A DNA stretch of 64,000 nucleotides from Paractinoplanes brasiliensis (lineage in GTDB: Bacteria; Actinomycetota; Actinomycetes; Mycobacteriales; Micromonosporaceae): positions 2,792,001-2,856,000 of the forward strand of contig NZ_SNWR01000001.1 of the NCBI RefSeq assembly GCF_004362215.1, given 5' to 3'. Under the pieces are notes generated by a model. The model made no database searches, was not told the origin of the DNA, and was given only the letters and a program-made list of their open reading frames with translations. Positions within the stretch are counted from its first letter, which is position 1; every line of letters begins with the position of its first letter. This document shows positions 17,386-25,911 of this stretch, piece after piece. Position numbers and translations under genes: made by a program.

Positions 17386-18002
17386 CAGGCGCCCTCCCCC
17401 GCCCGAGGACCCCACTCTTTCGGGTCGGGAACGCCGGGCGGGCGCATCGGGGCGCGTTTCGTCGTGCCGGCCTCGGACTCGCCGGGTTCCTTGGCGCCGG
17501 GCCACGCCTTGGCGACCCGGGAGGCCAGCACGAACTCCTTGCGCAGCGGGTGACCCTCGAAGCCGGGCGGCAGCAGCAGGGGACGCAGGTCGGGATGCCG
17601 GGCGAAGGTGATGCCGAACATCTCGTACGTCTCCCGCTCGTGCCACGAGGCGCCCGGGAAGAGCTCGACAACCGACTCGATCACCGGGTTGTCACGGGCC
17701 ACAAGCGTGCGCAGCAGCAGCGCGTGCCGGCGCCGGGTCGACCACAGGTGCGCGACCAGGCGGAAACCGTCGTCGAGTTCGTCGACGGCGGACAGCCAGT
17801 CGAAATAGTCGCAGCCGAGGGCGCCGTTGTGCTTGGCCGTGCCCACCGCCTCCCACCAGCGGGCGACCGGCACGTCGACCACCGCGCGCTCGTGCCCGGG
17901 GCCGCCGCCCGAGAGGCCGGCCACGATCTCGCCCGGAGGCGCGTCCGGCGAGTCGTCCGTCAGCAGCGCGACGAGGCGCTCGCCGACCTCTTCAGGCGTC
18001 AT
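17385..18002 (-). CDS. nuoC: NADH-quinone oxidoreductase subunit C
   Basis: A 205-residue hydrophilic subunit of the peripheral arm. The 30-kDa subunit signature is recognisable in SWHERETYEMFGITFARHPDLR followed by LLLPPGFEGHPLRKEF. Residues from about 165 on form a short Pro-rich tail. It starts at ATG 18002, 24 bp after the DUF2252 gene, and is translationally coupled to nuoH. It is not fused to NuoD, which follows NuoC in most complex I operons but is missing here. Confidence 0.93.
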   Translation of the reverse strand: MTPEEVGERLVALLTDDSPDAPPGEIVAGLSGGGPGHERAVVDVPVARWWEAVGTAKHNGALGCDYFDWLSAVDELDDGFRLVAHLWSTRRRHALLLRTLVARDNPVIESVVELFPGASWHERETYEMFGITFARHPDLRPLLLPPGFEGHPLRKEFVLASRVAKAWPGAKEPGESEAGTTKRAPMRPPGVPDPKEWGPRAGEGA

Positions 18003-18026
18003 GGGGTCATCCTAGGGTTTCTCCGG

Positions 18027-19328
18027 TCACAGCCCGGGGAGTCGGCCGTTGCGGAAGACGTCGACGAAGTCCTGGTGGTCCTCACGCGCCTGATCGCCGT
18101 AGCGGTGGGCGAACTCGACCAGGTGCTGCACGAAACCGGCCTCGTCCTTGTCGATCGCGGCCACGATCGTTTCCTCGGTGGAGAAGTCGACCAGGTCGTG
18201 ACTGGACTCGTCGTCGGCCACCGAGTGCATGCGGGCGACGGCCCGGCCCAGGTCGGCGATCACCCCGGCCAGCTCGTCGGGTTCGTTGACATCGGACCAG
18301 TCCAGGTCGGCCGCGTACGGCGAGACCTCGGCGACGAGCTGCCCCACGCCGTTCAGCGTCGTGTAGCCCACCCACGGGTCGGCGTGGGCCTGCAACGCGT
18401 GCTGTGACTCGGCCGTACGGTGGCCCTGGTGCTCGAAATAGCCCCGGACCCGCTCGTCGTCGATCCAACGGGCGACCGCCGGGACCTGCGCCTGCTTCAT
18501 GTAGATGATCACGTCGTTCTCGAGCGCCTGGGTGTGCCCCTCGAGCAGCATGTTGTACGACGGCAGGCCGGCCGAACCGATCCCGACGCCCTTGCGCAGC
18601 TTGATGTCCTTGATGTGACTGGCCACCGGCCGGGTCTGCTCGGGCAGGGTCGGCAGATATCGCTCGTACGCCTCGAGCACCGCCGCCCGGGTGGCCTCGT
18701 CGACCTCGTAGACGCCGTCGGCCAGAGCGAACCGGCGCTCGTAGTCGTCAATCGTGGTCTGGGAGTTGAGCAGGTCGATGCGGGTGCTGAGGCGGGCCCG
18801 CTGCAACACGCGGCGCAGTACGCCGTCCGCGTTCTCCAGGGTGATCGAGCCGATGGCGTCGTCGCCACCGTGCGCGAGCGCGCGAAGTTCGGTCAGGTAG
18901 GACTGCGCGAACCCGGTGACCAGCGCGGTGATGAGCTCGTCGGAGAGGGCTTTGGAGTAACCGATCAGGGCGACGCTGGCCGAGAAGCGCTTGAGATCCC
19001 ACGAGAAGGGACCCACGTACGCCTCGTCGAAGTCGTTGACGTTGAAGACGAGCTGCCCGGACGCGTTCATGTAGGTGCCGAAGTTCTCGGCGTGCAGATC
19101 GCCGTGGATCCACACCCGGCTGGTGTGCTCGTCGAGGAAGCTGTTGTCGGCGTACGCCCCGGACAGGTCGGCGTAGAACAGCGAGGCGCTGCCGCGGTAG
19201 AAGGCGAAGGGCGACGCCGCCATCTTGCGGAACTTCCGCCGGAAAGCGGCCGGATCAATGGCGATCAGCTCGCCGAATTCCCTGTTCAGAACGTCGATGA
19301 TGAAGTCGGCACGCGACTGGTCCGTCAT
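18027..19328 (-). CDS. DUF2252 protein, kinase-like fold, inside the nuo operon
   Basis: A 433-residue DUF2252 protein. The family resembles aminoglycoside phosphotransferase-type kinases. Here VWIHGDLHAENFGTYM is a Brenner-like catalytic loop (HGDxHxxN) and FNVNDFDEAYVGPFSWDLKR resembles the metal-binding Asp segment that follows it. No substrate is known. The gene lies between nuoB (10 bp gap) and nuoC (24 bp gap) on the same strand, so it is almost certainly in the same transcript. I took ATG 19328 (MTDQSRADF). A start at 19349 would overlap nuoB by 11 bp. Confidence 0.88.
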   Translation of the reverse strand: MTDQSRADFIIDVLNREFGELIAIDPAAFRRKFRKMAASPFAFYRGSASLFYADLSGAYADNSFLDEHTSRVWIHGDLHAENFGTYMNASGQLVFNVNDFDEAYVGPFSWDLKRFSASVALIGYSKALSDELITALVTGFAQSYLTELRALAHGGDDAIGSITLENADGVLRRVLQRARLSTRIDLLNSQTTIDDYERRFALADGVYEVDEATRAAVLEAYERYLPTLPEQTRPVASHIKDIKLRKGVGIGSAGLPSYNMLLEGHTQALENDVIIYMKQAQVPAVARWIDDERVRGYFEHQGHRTAESQHALQAHADPWVGYTTLNGVGQLVAEVSPYAADLDWSDVNEPDELAGVIADLGRAVARMHSVADDESSHDLVDFSTEETIVAAIDKDEAGFVQHLVEFAHRYGDQAREDHQDFVDVFRNGRLPGL

Positions 19329-19338
19329 GGTGCGGACA

Positions 19339-19875
19339 CTAGTCCCCACTTGATCGCGGCGGAGTCACCAAAGGGGCAGTCAACGCCAGCGGATCGGGTC
19401 GCGACACACCACCCGGACCGGCCTGCTCGGCGGCGATCTTTTCCTGCAGGCGGAGGATGCCGTGCAGCAGGGCCTCGGGCCGGGGCGGGCAGCCGGGGAC
19501 GTAGACGTCGACGGGGATGATCTGGTCGACGCCCTTGGTCACCGAGTAGGAATCCCAGTAGGGACCCCCGCAGTTGGCGCAGGAACCGAACGAGATCACG
19601 TATTTCGGCTCGGGCATCTGGTCGTAGAGCCGCTTGATCGCGGGGGCCATCTTGTCGGTCACCGTGCCCGAGACAACCATGAGGTCGGCCTGGCGCGGGC
19701 CGTGCGCGAACGGGATGACGCCCATGCGCATGAAGTCGTGGCGGCTCATGCTGGACGCGATGAACTCGATCGCGCAGCACGCCAGCCCGAAGTTGAACAC
19801 CCAGAGGGAGTAGCGCCGCCCCCAGTTCAGCACGAACCGGATGGGTTCCCCGAGCACTCCTGGCAGACCGGACAC
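19339..19875 (-). CDS. nuoB: NADH-quinone oxidoreductase subunit B
   Basis: A 178-residue subunit that holds the terminal cluster N2. All four ligand cysteines are present: the tandem Cys33-Cys34 in FGLACCAIEF, Cys99 in SFGSCANCGG and Cys129 in VPGCPPRPE. The quinone-site segment HDFMRMGVIPF is intact. The start is GTG 19875, with GGAG about 11 nt upstream. The final 30 residues are divergent and Pro-rich. The upstream PLP decarboxylase ends 9 bp before the start, which suggests one transcript. nuoA, normally upstream, is absent. Confidence 0.95.
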   Translation of the reverse strand: MSGLPGVLGEPIRFVLNWGRRYSLWVFNFGLACCAIEFIASSMSRHDFMRMGVIPFAHGPRQADLMVVSGTVTDKMAPAIKRLYDQMPEPKYVISFGSCANCGGPYWDSYSVTKGVDQIIPVDVYVPGCPPRPEALLHGILRLQEKIAAEQAGPGGVSRPDPLALTAPLVTPPRSSGD

Positions 19876-19884
19876 GACGTCAAC

Positions 19885-21834
19885 CTACTCCGTCTCACGA
19901 GCCGACGCGTCCGGACCAACCCCGCTCGCGGCGGCCGGACCATCCGGGCCGGGCCTGCTCGCACTAGCCGGACCACCCGGACCGAGCCCGCTCGTGGCGG
20001 CCGGACCACCCGGACCGGGCCCGCTCGCACCGGCCGGACCACCGGGACCGGGCCCAGTTGGGTCAGCCGGGCGTTGGAGCAGGCTCAGGAAGCCGGTGAG
20101 CAGGGCCTCGCGCAGCGCCGGCGGGGCGACATTGAGCAGCGAGTTGACCGCTGCCATGCGGGTGAAGTCGCCCCCGCCCAGCCCGAGGCCCTGAGCCAGA
20201 CCGGCGATCAGCTCGGGCGTGACCATCTCGGGGGTGAGCGCGCCTGCCGCCTCCAGGAGGACGGGTGGGATGTCGGCAGGGCCGGCCGCGCGGGCTGCGG
20301 CCACGGCCACGGCGAGATCGGGTGCGAACTCGGCGACGGTCGATGCCACGGCGGCGGTCACGGTGAGGTGGATGGTGGCGGGCATTTCCCCGTACGCCAT
20401 CTGGGGCTGGGTGTGCCAGCCACGCGCCGCAAGCTCATCGGCCAGGACGAACAGGTCCACGGCGGCCGCTGTCACGGCACGGGTGTCGCCGGCGTTGTCG
20501 GAGCGGGGCTCAACCGCTCCGGCGTCGGGACGGGGCTCAACGGCTCCGGCGGCGGGACGGGGCTCGACGGCTGCGGCGGCGGGACGAGTTTCGGCGGGAC
20601 GAGTTTCGGCTGCTGCGGGACGCGTGTCGGCGGCTGCGGCGGCGTGACGGGTGTCGGCTGCTGCGGGACGCGTGTCGGCGGCGTGACGGGTGTCGGCTGC
20701 TGCGGGACGCGTGTCGGCGGCGTGACGGGTGTCGGCTGCTGCGGGACGCGTGTCGGCGGCGTGACGGGTGTCGGCTGCTGCGGGACGCGTGTCGGTGGCT
20801 GTGGTGTCGGCGGCCAGGCAGACGACGCTGGTCTCGGGTGGGGCGAACAGGCGTACGCCATCGGTCTGGCTCACCGCCTCGGCCAGTGTGGCGACCGCCT
20901 CGCGGGTGCGGGCGGCCAGCTCGAGGTAACCAGCGTCGCCGATGTGGCGCAGGGTGGCCAGAGCCGCGGCGATCGGGCCGCCGGAGCGCGTCGACGAGAT
21001 GACCGGGTTGATCATCGTGTAGCCCGGCCAGCCCGCGTACGCGAAATACTGCGGGAGGCGCAGCCCTTCGTCGCGGTGGAGCAGGATCGAGACACCCTTC
21101 GGCGCGTACGCGTATTTGTGCAGGTCAACCGAGATGCTGGTGACCCCGGGGACGGCGAAGTCGAACGCGGGCAGGTCGGCCCCGAGCCGGCGGAGGTAGG
21201 GCAGCACCCAACCGCCGAAGCACGCGTCCACATGGAAGCGGACGCCCCGCTCGGCGGCGATCGCGGCGAGCTCGGGAATGGGGTCGACGACGCCGTGGGC
21301 GTAGGAGGGCGCCGACGCGGCGACGAGAACGGTGTCGGAGGCGATGCGCTCGGCGATCGCGGCCGGGTCAGCGCGCAGATCGGCCCCGACGGGCACCACG
21401 TCGAGAGCGACCCGCAGATAGTGGGCGGCCTTGGCGAACGCGGCGTGGGCCGTCGACGGGATCACGAGACGCGGGGTGACCAGCTCGGGCCGGGAGTCGC
21501 GGGCGGCCTTGACCGCCAGGATCAGCGACTCGGTGCCGCCGCTGGTGACGCTGCCGACCGTGCCACCGTCACCGTTGAGCAGGCGAGCGGCCGCGCCGAC
21601 GAGAGCGTTTTCCATCGCCAGCAGGGACGGGAACGCAGTCGGGTCGAGGCCGTTGACGTGCGCGGAGATCGCATAGGCCTGCCGGGCCAGCTCGTCGAGC
21701 CCGTCGAGCGCGGGGTCGTAGACATAGGCGAAGAGCCGGCCGCCGTGAGTGGGCAGGTCGGCGGACCGCAGCTCGCTCAGCTCGGCGAGGATCTGCTCCC
21801 CCGGAACACCCTTCTCGGGCAGCGCCTCCAACAT
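19885..21834 (-). CDS. PLP-dependent decarboxylase (sphingosine-1-phosphate lyase/glutamate decarboxylase-like) with internal repeats
   Basis: A 649-residue fold-type I PLP enzyme of the group II decarboxylase family. The cofactor lysine is in SISVDLHKYAYAPKG, the carboxylate-stacking region in SGGTESLILAVKAARDS, and the Asp in RFHVDACFGGWVLPYLRR. The catalytic core matches S1P-lyase-like bacterial proteins of about 470 residues. The excess comes from an Ala/Asp/Thr/Arg-rich insertion (about residues 348-450) before the C-terminal domain and a Gly/Pro-rich 55-residue tail. ATG 21834 is preceded by GGGA at a long distance; GTG 21843 in the same frame is an alternative. The substrate is unknown. 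The stop is 9 bp from nuoB. Confidence 0.88.
   Translation of the reverse strand: MLEALPEKGVPGEQILAELSELRSADLPTHGGRLFAYVYDPALDGLDELARQAYAISAHVNGLDPTAFPSLLAMENALVGAAARLLNGDGGTVGSVTSGGTESLILAVKAARDSRPELVTPRLVIPSTAHAAFAKAAHYLRVALDVVPVGADLRADPAAIAERIASDTVLVAASAPSYAHGVVDPIPELAAIAAERGVRFHVDACFGGWVLPYLRRLGADLPAFDFAVPGVTSISVDLHKYAYAPKGVSILLHRDEGLRLPQYFAYAGWPGYTMINPVISSTRSGGPIAAALATLRHIGDAGYLELAARTREAVATLAEAVSQTDGVRLFAPPETSVVCLAADTTATDTRPAAADTRHAADTRPAAADTRHAADTRPAAADTRHAADTRPAAADTRHAAAAADTRPAAAETRPAETRPAAAAVEPRPAAGAVEPRPDAGAVEPRSDNAGDTRAVTAAAVDLFVLADELAARGWHTQPQMAYGEMPATIHLTVTAAVASTVAEFAPDLAVAVAAARAAGPADIPPVLLEAAGALTPEMVTPELIAGLAQGLGLGGGDFTRMAAVNSLLNVAPPALREALLTGFLSLLQRPADPTGPGPGGPAGASGPGPGGPAATSGLGPGGPASASRPGPDGPAAASGVGPDASARETE
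20642..20797 (-). repeat. 39-bp tandem repeat inside the PLP decarboxylase gene
   Basis: Four near-identical 39-bp units begin at 20642, 20681, 20720 and 20759, each starting GCGTGACGGG on the plus strand. They encode a 13-residue unit related to ADTRPAAADTRHA. More degenerate copies continue on the low-coordinate side to about 20500. The unit is a multiple of three, so copy number can change without breaking the frame. Confidence 0.95.
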
Positions 21835-21922
21835 GCCGATCACGCTATCCCAGGGCGGGAGCGGTGAGGACCGCCGGAAGTAGGGCCTCGCACCAGTACC
21901 GAAGTAGCTGTTCCGGCCACGC

Positions 21923-23257
21923 TCACGGGTGTCGAATGACGTCGCGATAAGCCCGCAGCAGCACAACCGCGACGCCGACGAGAAGGGCGGGGACGACAGT
22001 GAAACCGAGCAGCACACCCAGACGAGCGGTGTCGTCCTGGCGTGCCGCCTCGCCGGTCGACGATGAGACGTATCCGAAAAGCTGGAGGATCAGGGCGTAC
22101 AGACCGGGTCCGAGGGCGAGTCCGAGGGTCTCCCCAGCGGTCCACAGGCCGGTGAAGACCCCGGCCTGACGACGGCCGGTGCGCTCGGTGTCGTAGGCGA
22201 TGCAGTCCGGCAGCATCGCCATTGCGAAGACCTGCTGGCCGGCGTACCCGACGCCGATCACCGCGACGACCAGATAGACGGCCACCGGGGGCAGCGCGGG
22301 CGCGGAGAGCAGGGCGAGGGCGCCCGCCGCAAAGAGCAGCGACCCGACCGCCAGCGACGCGGGCTTGCCGAGCCGGCGGCCGACACGGGTCCAGAGCGGC
22401 ATGACCAGCAGCGCCGGCCCGACGAAGGCGGCGAACAGGAAGGTGGCACCGGAGTCGCGCTCGACGACGTGGTCGGCGAAGTACTGCACGCCGGCGAGCA
22501 TCGTGCCGATCCCGACGGCCTGGATGATCCAGAGGAGAAGCAATGCCCGGAACGGCCGGTTGGCGACGGCAACACGTATCTGCGCGCGCAGGTCCGGCTC
22601 GATCGCCTCGACCGAGCGGGAGTCGGCCGAGCGTGTTCCGAGGTAGACACCCAGCGTGCCGACGGCGATGAGCGCGCCGACGAACAGGCCCGCCCAGCGG
22701 TGCCCGGTCAACCCGTCGCCGGTTTGCTCCACGACCAGCGGGGCGAGGGCGCCCGAGATCAGAATGGCCAAGGCCAGCACGGCGACACGCCAGGTCATCA
22801 GGCGGGTGCGCTCGCCGTAGCCGTCAGTGAGCTCGGCCGGCATCGCGACATAGGGGACCTGGAAGAAGGCGTACGCGGTGGCGGCGGCGAGGAAGGCGAG
22901 AGCGACATAGAGGCCCGCGCCCGCCCCGCTGCGTACGGGCCCGGCGAAGATTGCCGTGAACAAGACGGCAAGCAGCAGGCCTGCGCCAAGCAGGAAGGGC
23001 CGCCGGTCGCCTCGGCGGTCGGAGATCCGGCCGGCGACGGGGTTGACCAACACGTCCCACGCCTTCGGCAACAGCACCAGCAGACCCGCGACGCCAGCCG
23101 CCACACCTAACGTATCGGTCAGATAGGGCAGGAGGAGCAATCCCGGCACGGTTCCGAAGGCGCCCGTGACCAGCGAACCCAATGAATATCCGGCCAAAAC
23201 CCGACGAGGCAGCACGGCCGTCTGCCGTACATCGGGAGTGGGATCAGCCGTCGCCAT
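21923..23257 (-). CDS. GPH-type sodium/proton:sugar symporter (MFS_2 family)
   Basis: A 444-residue, twelve-helix transporter of the glycoside-pentoside-hexuronide:cation symporter type. The signature is in the first helices: LPYLTDTLGVAAGVAGLLV, then PKAWDVLVNPVAGRISDR with the cation-site Asp, and GDRRPFLLGAG. The family couples sugar or related solutes to Na+ or H+. Similar MFS_2 proteins also take lipids, so the substrate is open. ATG 23257 lies next to the divergent gamma-glutamyltransferase-like gene. It ends 88 bp upstream of the PLP decarboxylase on the same strand, and co-transcription is possible. Confidence 0.85.
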   Translation of the reverse strand: MATADPTPDVRQTAVLPRRVLAGYSLGSLVTGAFGTVPGLLLLPYLTDTLGVAAGVAGLLVLLPKAWDVLVNPVAGRISDRRGDRRPFLLGAGLLLAVLFTAIFAGPVRSGAGAGLYVALAFLAAATAYAFFQVPYVAMPAELTDGYGERTRLMTWRVAVLALAILISGALAPLVVEQTGDGLTGHRWAGLFVGALIAVGTLGVYLGTRSADSRSVEAIEPDLRAQIRVAVANRPFRALLLLWIIQAVGIGTMLAGVQYFADHVVERDSGATFLFAAFVGPALLVMPLWTRVGRRLGKPASLAVGSLLFAAGALALLSAPALPPVAVYLVVAVIGVGYAGQQVFAMAMLPDCIAYDTERTGRRQAGVFTGLWTAGETLGLALGPGLYALILQLFGYVSSSTGEAARQDDTARLGVLLGFTVVPALLVGVAVVLLRAYRDVIRHP

Positions 23258-23306
23258 GAACGCGGATGGTAACCACGATCATGAGTTCGCGCCTACGCTT
23301 CGCCAG

Positions 23307-24698
23307 ATGAAAAAGGTTGCGGCCGGGGTCGCCGCCAGCCATCCGGCCACGGCCGCGACCGCGCTGCGAATCCTGCGGGACGGCGGAACGGCGGCGGACG
23401 CGGCGGTCGCTGCCGTGCTGGCCTGCTGCGCGGCCGAGACGATCTACACCGGGCTGGGCGGCGGAGGCTTCGCCACCTACTTCGACGCTGCTCGGGGCGA
23501 GGTCACCTGTCTCGACTTCTTTGTAGCGGTGCCAGGCACCGACGGCGATCGCGAGGCCGGGCCGATGGTCGCGGTCGACGTGTTCTTCGGCGGCATGCCG
23601 CAGGTCTATTCGATCGGCGGCGCGAGCGTCGCGGTGCCCGGCGTTCCGGCGGGCTGCGGCGAGGTGCACCGGCGCTGGGGCCGGCTGCCGTGGTCCGAGG
23701 TCGTGGCGCCCGCGGTCGAACTGGCGACCGAGGGCGTGCCGGTGCCGGCCGCGCACGCCGAGACGCTCGAATCGTGCGCGCCCGCGCTGGCCTGGGGCGA
23801 GGGGGCCGAGGTCTACACGCCGAACGGCCGGCGGCTGCGAGGCGGCGACCGGCTGTTCCACCATGGACTCGGCACGGCGATGGCCCGCCTGGCCGAGGCA
23901 GGGCCGGACGTCTTCTACACCGGCGAGTACGCGACAGTCATGGTCGACGCGGTGCGCGCGGCCGGCGGTTCGCTGGGCCCACGTGACCTGGCCGGCTATC
24001 GGGTGCTCGAGACACCGGTCGACCAGGCGACACTGGCCGGGCACCGGGTCCTCGCCCGCCACGACATGAACCGCACGGTCGACACGATCGCGGCTCTGCC
24101 CGCCGACCTGTCCCGCCCCGGCCGGGCCGTTGCCGTGGCCACGGCGTTGCGCGACCGGGGCCGGCAGAAGATCGGCGACACGACCAACGTCTCGGTGGTG
24201 GACGCGGACGGCAACGCCTGTGTGATCACGACGACGCTGGGGCTGGGATCCGGGGTGTGGTTGCCCGGGCTCGGCATCAACCTGAACTCCATGCTGGGCG
24301 AGGGCGAGCTGGTCACCGGCGACATGCAGCCCGGCCGGCGGATGTCGTCGAACATGTGCCCGCTCGTGGTGATCGACCCGGACGGCGACCTCGCCGTGGC
24401 GGCCGGGTCGGCCGGGGCCAGCCGGATCCGGACGGCCCTGGTCGACACGCTGCTCGGGACGCTCGTCGACGGCCTGGACATGACTTCGGCGATCGCGCGG
24501 CCCCGGTTCCACGTCGTCGACGACACCGTGCACGTCGAACCGGGTTACCCCCGTGACGAACTCGGCGCCCTGGCCATGGCGGGCTGGCCGATCAGGCAGT
24601 GGCCGGAGCTGAACCACTACTTCGGCGGGGTGACCGCGGTCGGCCAGGCCGGCGCGGCGGGGGATCCTCGCCGCGCGGGCGTCGGCCTGTTGCTGTGA
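23307..24698 (+). CDS. Gamma-glutamyltransferase family protein, short form
   Basis: A 463-residue Ntn-hydrolase of the gamma-glutamyltranspeptidase family, which cleaves glutathione or other gamma-glutamyl amides after self-processing. The large-subunit start is clear (AASHPATAATALRILRDGGT, then DAAVAAVLACCAAETIYTGLGGGGF), and the maturation site is in DTTNVSVVDADGNACVITTT with the expected Thr nucleophile. Typical members have about 550-580 residues. This one lacks much of the segment before the cleavage site, including the usual PPSSGG block. ATG 23307 looks leaderless, with TACGCT at 23293-23298. ATG 23256 is an in-frame alternative. No signal peptide is evident, unlike periplasmic GGTs. 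Confidence 0.8.
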   Translation: MKKVAAGVAASHPATAATALRILRDGGTAADAAVAAVLACCAAETIYTGLGGGGFATYFDAARGEVTCLDFFVAVPGTDGDREAGPMVAVDVFFGGMPQVYSIGGASVAVPGVPAGCGEVHRRWGRLPWSEVVAPAVELATEGVPVPAAHAETLESCAPALAWGEGAEVYTPNGRRLRGGDRLFHHGLGTAMARLAEAGPDVFYTGEYATVMVDAVRAAGGSLGPRDLAGYRVLETPVDQATLAGHRVLARHDMNRTVDTIAALPADLSRPGRAVAVATALRDRGRQKIGDTTNVSVVDADGNACVITTTLGLGSGVWLPGLGINLNSMLGEGELVTGDMQPGRRMSSNMCPLVVIDPDGDLAVAAGSAGASRIRTALVDTLLGTLVDGLDMTSAIARPRFHVVDDTVHVEPGYPRDELGALAMAGWPIRQWPELNHYFGGVTAVGQAGAAGDPRRAGVGLLL

Positions 24699-24812
24699 AC
24701 CGTCTGCTCGCCTGTGGACAACCCGGTTCCGGGGCTTGACACGGCGTAGCCTCTACGGCATTTCCCAGGGCGGGTGGGGGAGGCGGCGGCTGCTCCCGAC
24801 AATGATCACTGC

Positions 24813-24920
24813 CGGCGGGATGCAGGCGCCAGTTCAGGCGATCACACGCGGCGGGATGCAGGCGCCCGATCAAGCGATCACACGCGGCGGGATGCGGGTG
24901 CCGGATCAAGCGATCACATG
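24813..24920. repeat. Three tandem 36-bp repeats at the 3' end of the epimerase gene
   Basis: Units at 24813-24848, 24849-24884 and 24885-24920 share the pattern CGGCGGGATGCAGGCGCC followed by nGATCAAGCGATCACACG. The third unit contains the epimerase stop codon and last codon. Units follow each other with no spacer, so this is a tandem array and not a CRISPR. An inverted GATCAAGCGATC element lies in each unit. Confidence 0.95.
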
Positions 24921-25843
24921 CGCCGGGCGGCGATGGCTTCGGCGTCTCCGGCTGTCTCGCGGATGCCGACCTCGATCGGGGTGGGCCGCAGGTCGAAGGT
25001 GCGCTCGGTCAGCGAGCTGTCCAGGTGGAACGGCCGGTAGAACTGGTAGTCCATCTCGGCCAACTCGCGGGCCATCGGCGCGACCAGCCCGGCCGTACGC
25101 ATCACGAAGCGCGGCATCTTGTGCATCGTCAGGTGCGGCCGGCCGATCAGGTCGCAGTAGCGGGCGGCCAGTTCGCGGATCGTGATGGCGGGCGCGGTCG
25201 GCGCGTGCCAGGCCTTGCCCCAGGCCCGCTCGTCGTGGGCCAGCGCGACCATCGTCCGAGCCATGTCGCCGGTGTAGGTGAAGCTGTGCGGCAGGTCGGG
25301 GTCGCCGGGCACCCACGCCGCGCGGCCGGAGGCGATCGCGGGCAGGATGCTGTACGAGAAGACGCCCACAGCGCCCGCGCCGATGTAGTCGGAGCCGCGG
25401 ACCTCGACCGTGCGGACACCGCCGGCCAGGGCGTCGCGCCACATCTTGGTGCGTACCTGGCCCTTGCGGCCGACGGCGGCCAGCGGGCTGTTCTCGGTCA
25501 TGTGCCCGCCGGGCTGGGGGCCGTAGCCGTACAGGTTCCCGGTGATCATGTAGACGGCGCCGGCCGCCTTGGCCGCTGCGATCATGGCGTCGTTCATTGG
25601 GAACCAGAGCTTCTCCCACTCGGTGTAGCGCGGGTTGGCGCTGTTGTAGAGGGTCTCGGCGCCCTGGGTGAGCTCGGTGAGGCGCCGGGTGTCGGCAGCG
25701 TCCGCGGCCACGAGCTCGATCAGCGGGTGCGACGGACCCCGGCCGCTCCGGGTGATCATGCGGACCCGGTCGCCGCGCTCGGTGTGGAGACGGGCGATGG
25801 AGGCGCCGATGGGACCGGAACCGACGATGACATGAGTCGACAT
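24914..25843 (-). CDS. NAD-dependent epimerase/dehydratase family protein
   Basis: A 309-residue Rossmann-fold protein. The N-terminal nucleotide loop is THVIVGSGPIGASIARLHTERG, close to the GxGxxG of atypical/extended SDRs, and YMITGNLYGYGP holds the Tyr region. The segment HSFTYTGDMARTMVALA is typical of the C-terminal part of extended SDRs. The substrate is unknown. The ATG at 25843 opposes a TetR gene with a 101-bp shared intergenic region containing an operator-like palindrome. This is the classic arrangement for repression by the neighbour. Confidence 0.88.
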   Translation of the reverse strand: MSTHVIVGSGPIGASIARLHTERGDRVRMITRSGRGPSHPLIELVAADAADTRRLTELTQGAETLYNSANPRYTEWEKLWFPMNDAMIAAAKAAGAVYMITGNLYGYGPQPGGHMTENSPLAAVGRKGQVRTKMWRDALAGGVRTVEVRGSDYIGAGAVGVFSYSILPAIASGRAAWVPGDPDLPHSFTYTGDMARTMVALAHDERAWGKAWHAPTAPAITIRELAARYCDLIGRPHLTMHKMPRFVMRTAGLVAPMARELAEMDYQFYRPFHLDSSLTERTFDLRPTPIEVGIRETAGDAEAIAARRM

Positions 25844-25911
25844 TGCTGTTCTCCCTTGCGATCAGTGCTCTCTAACAAGAACAACGATTCCACGCCGTCA
25901 CGCGAAATGCA

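Noticed and set aside
24813..24920. Possible CRISPR array
   Set aside because: The units are contiguous with no spacers, only three copies exist, and no cas genes are present. It is a tandem repeat.
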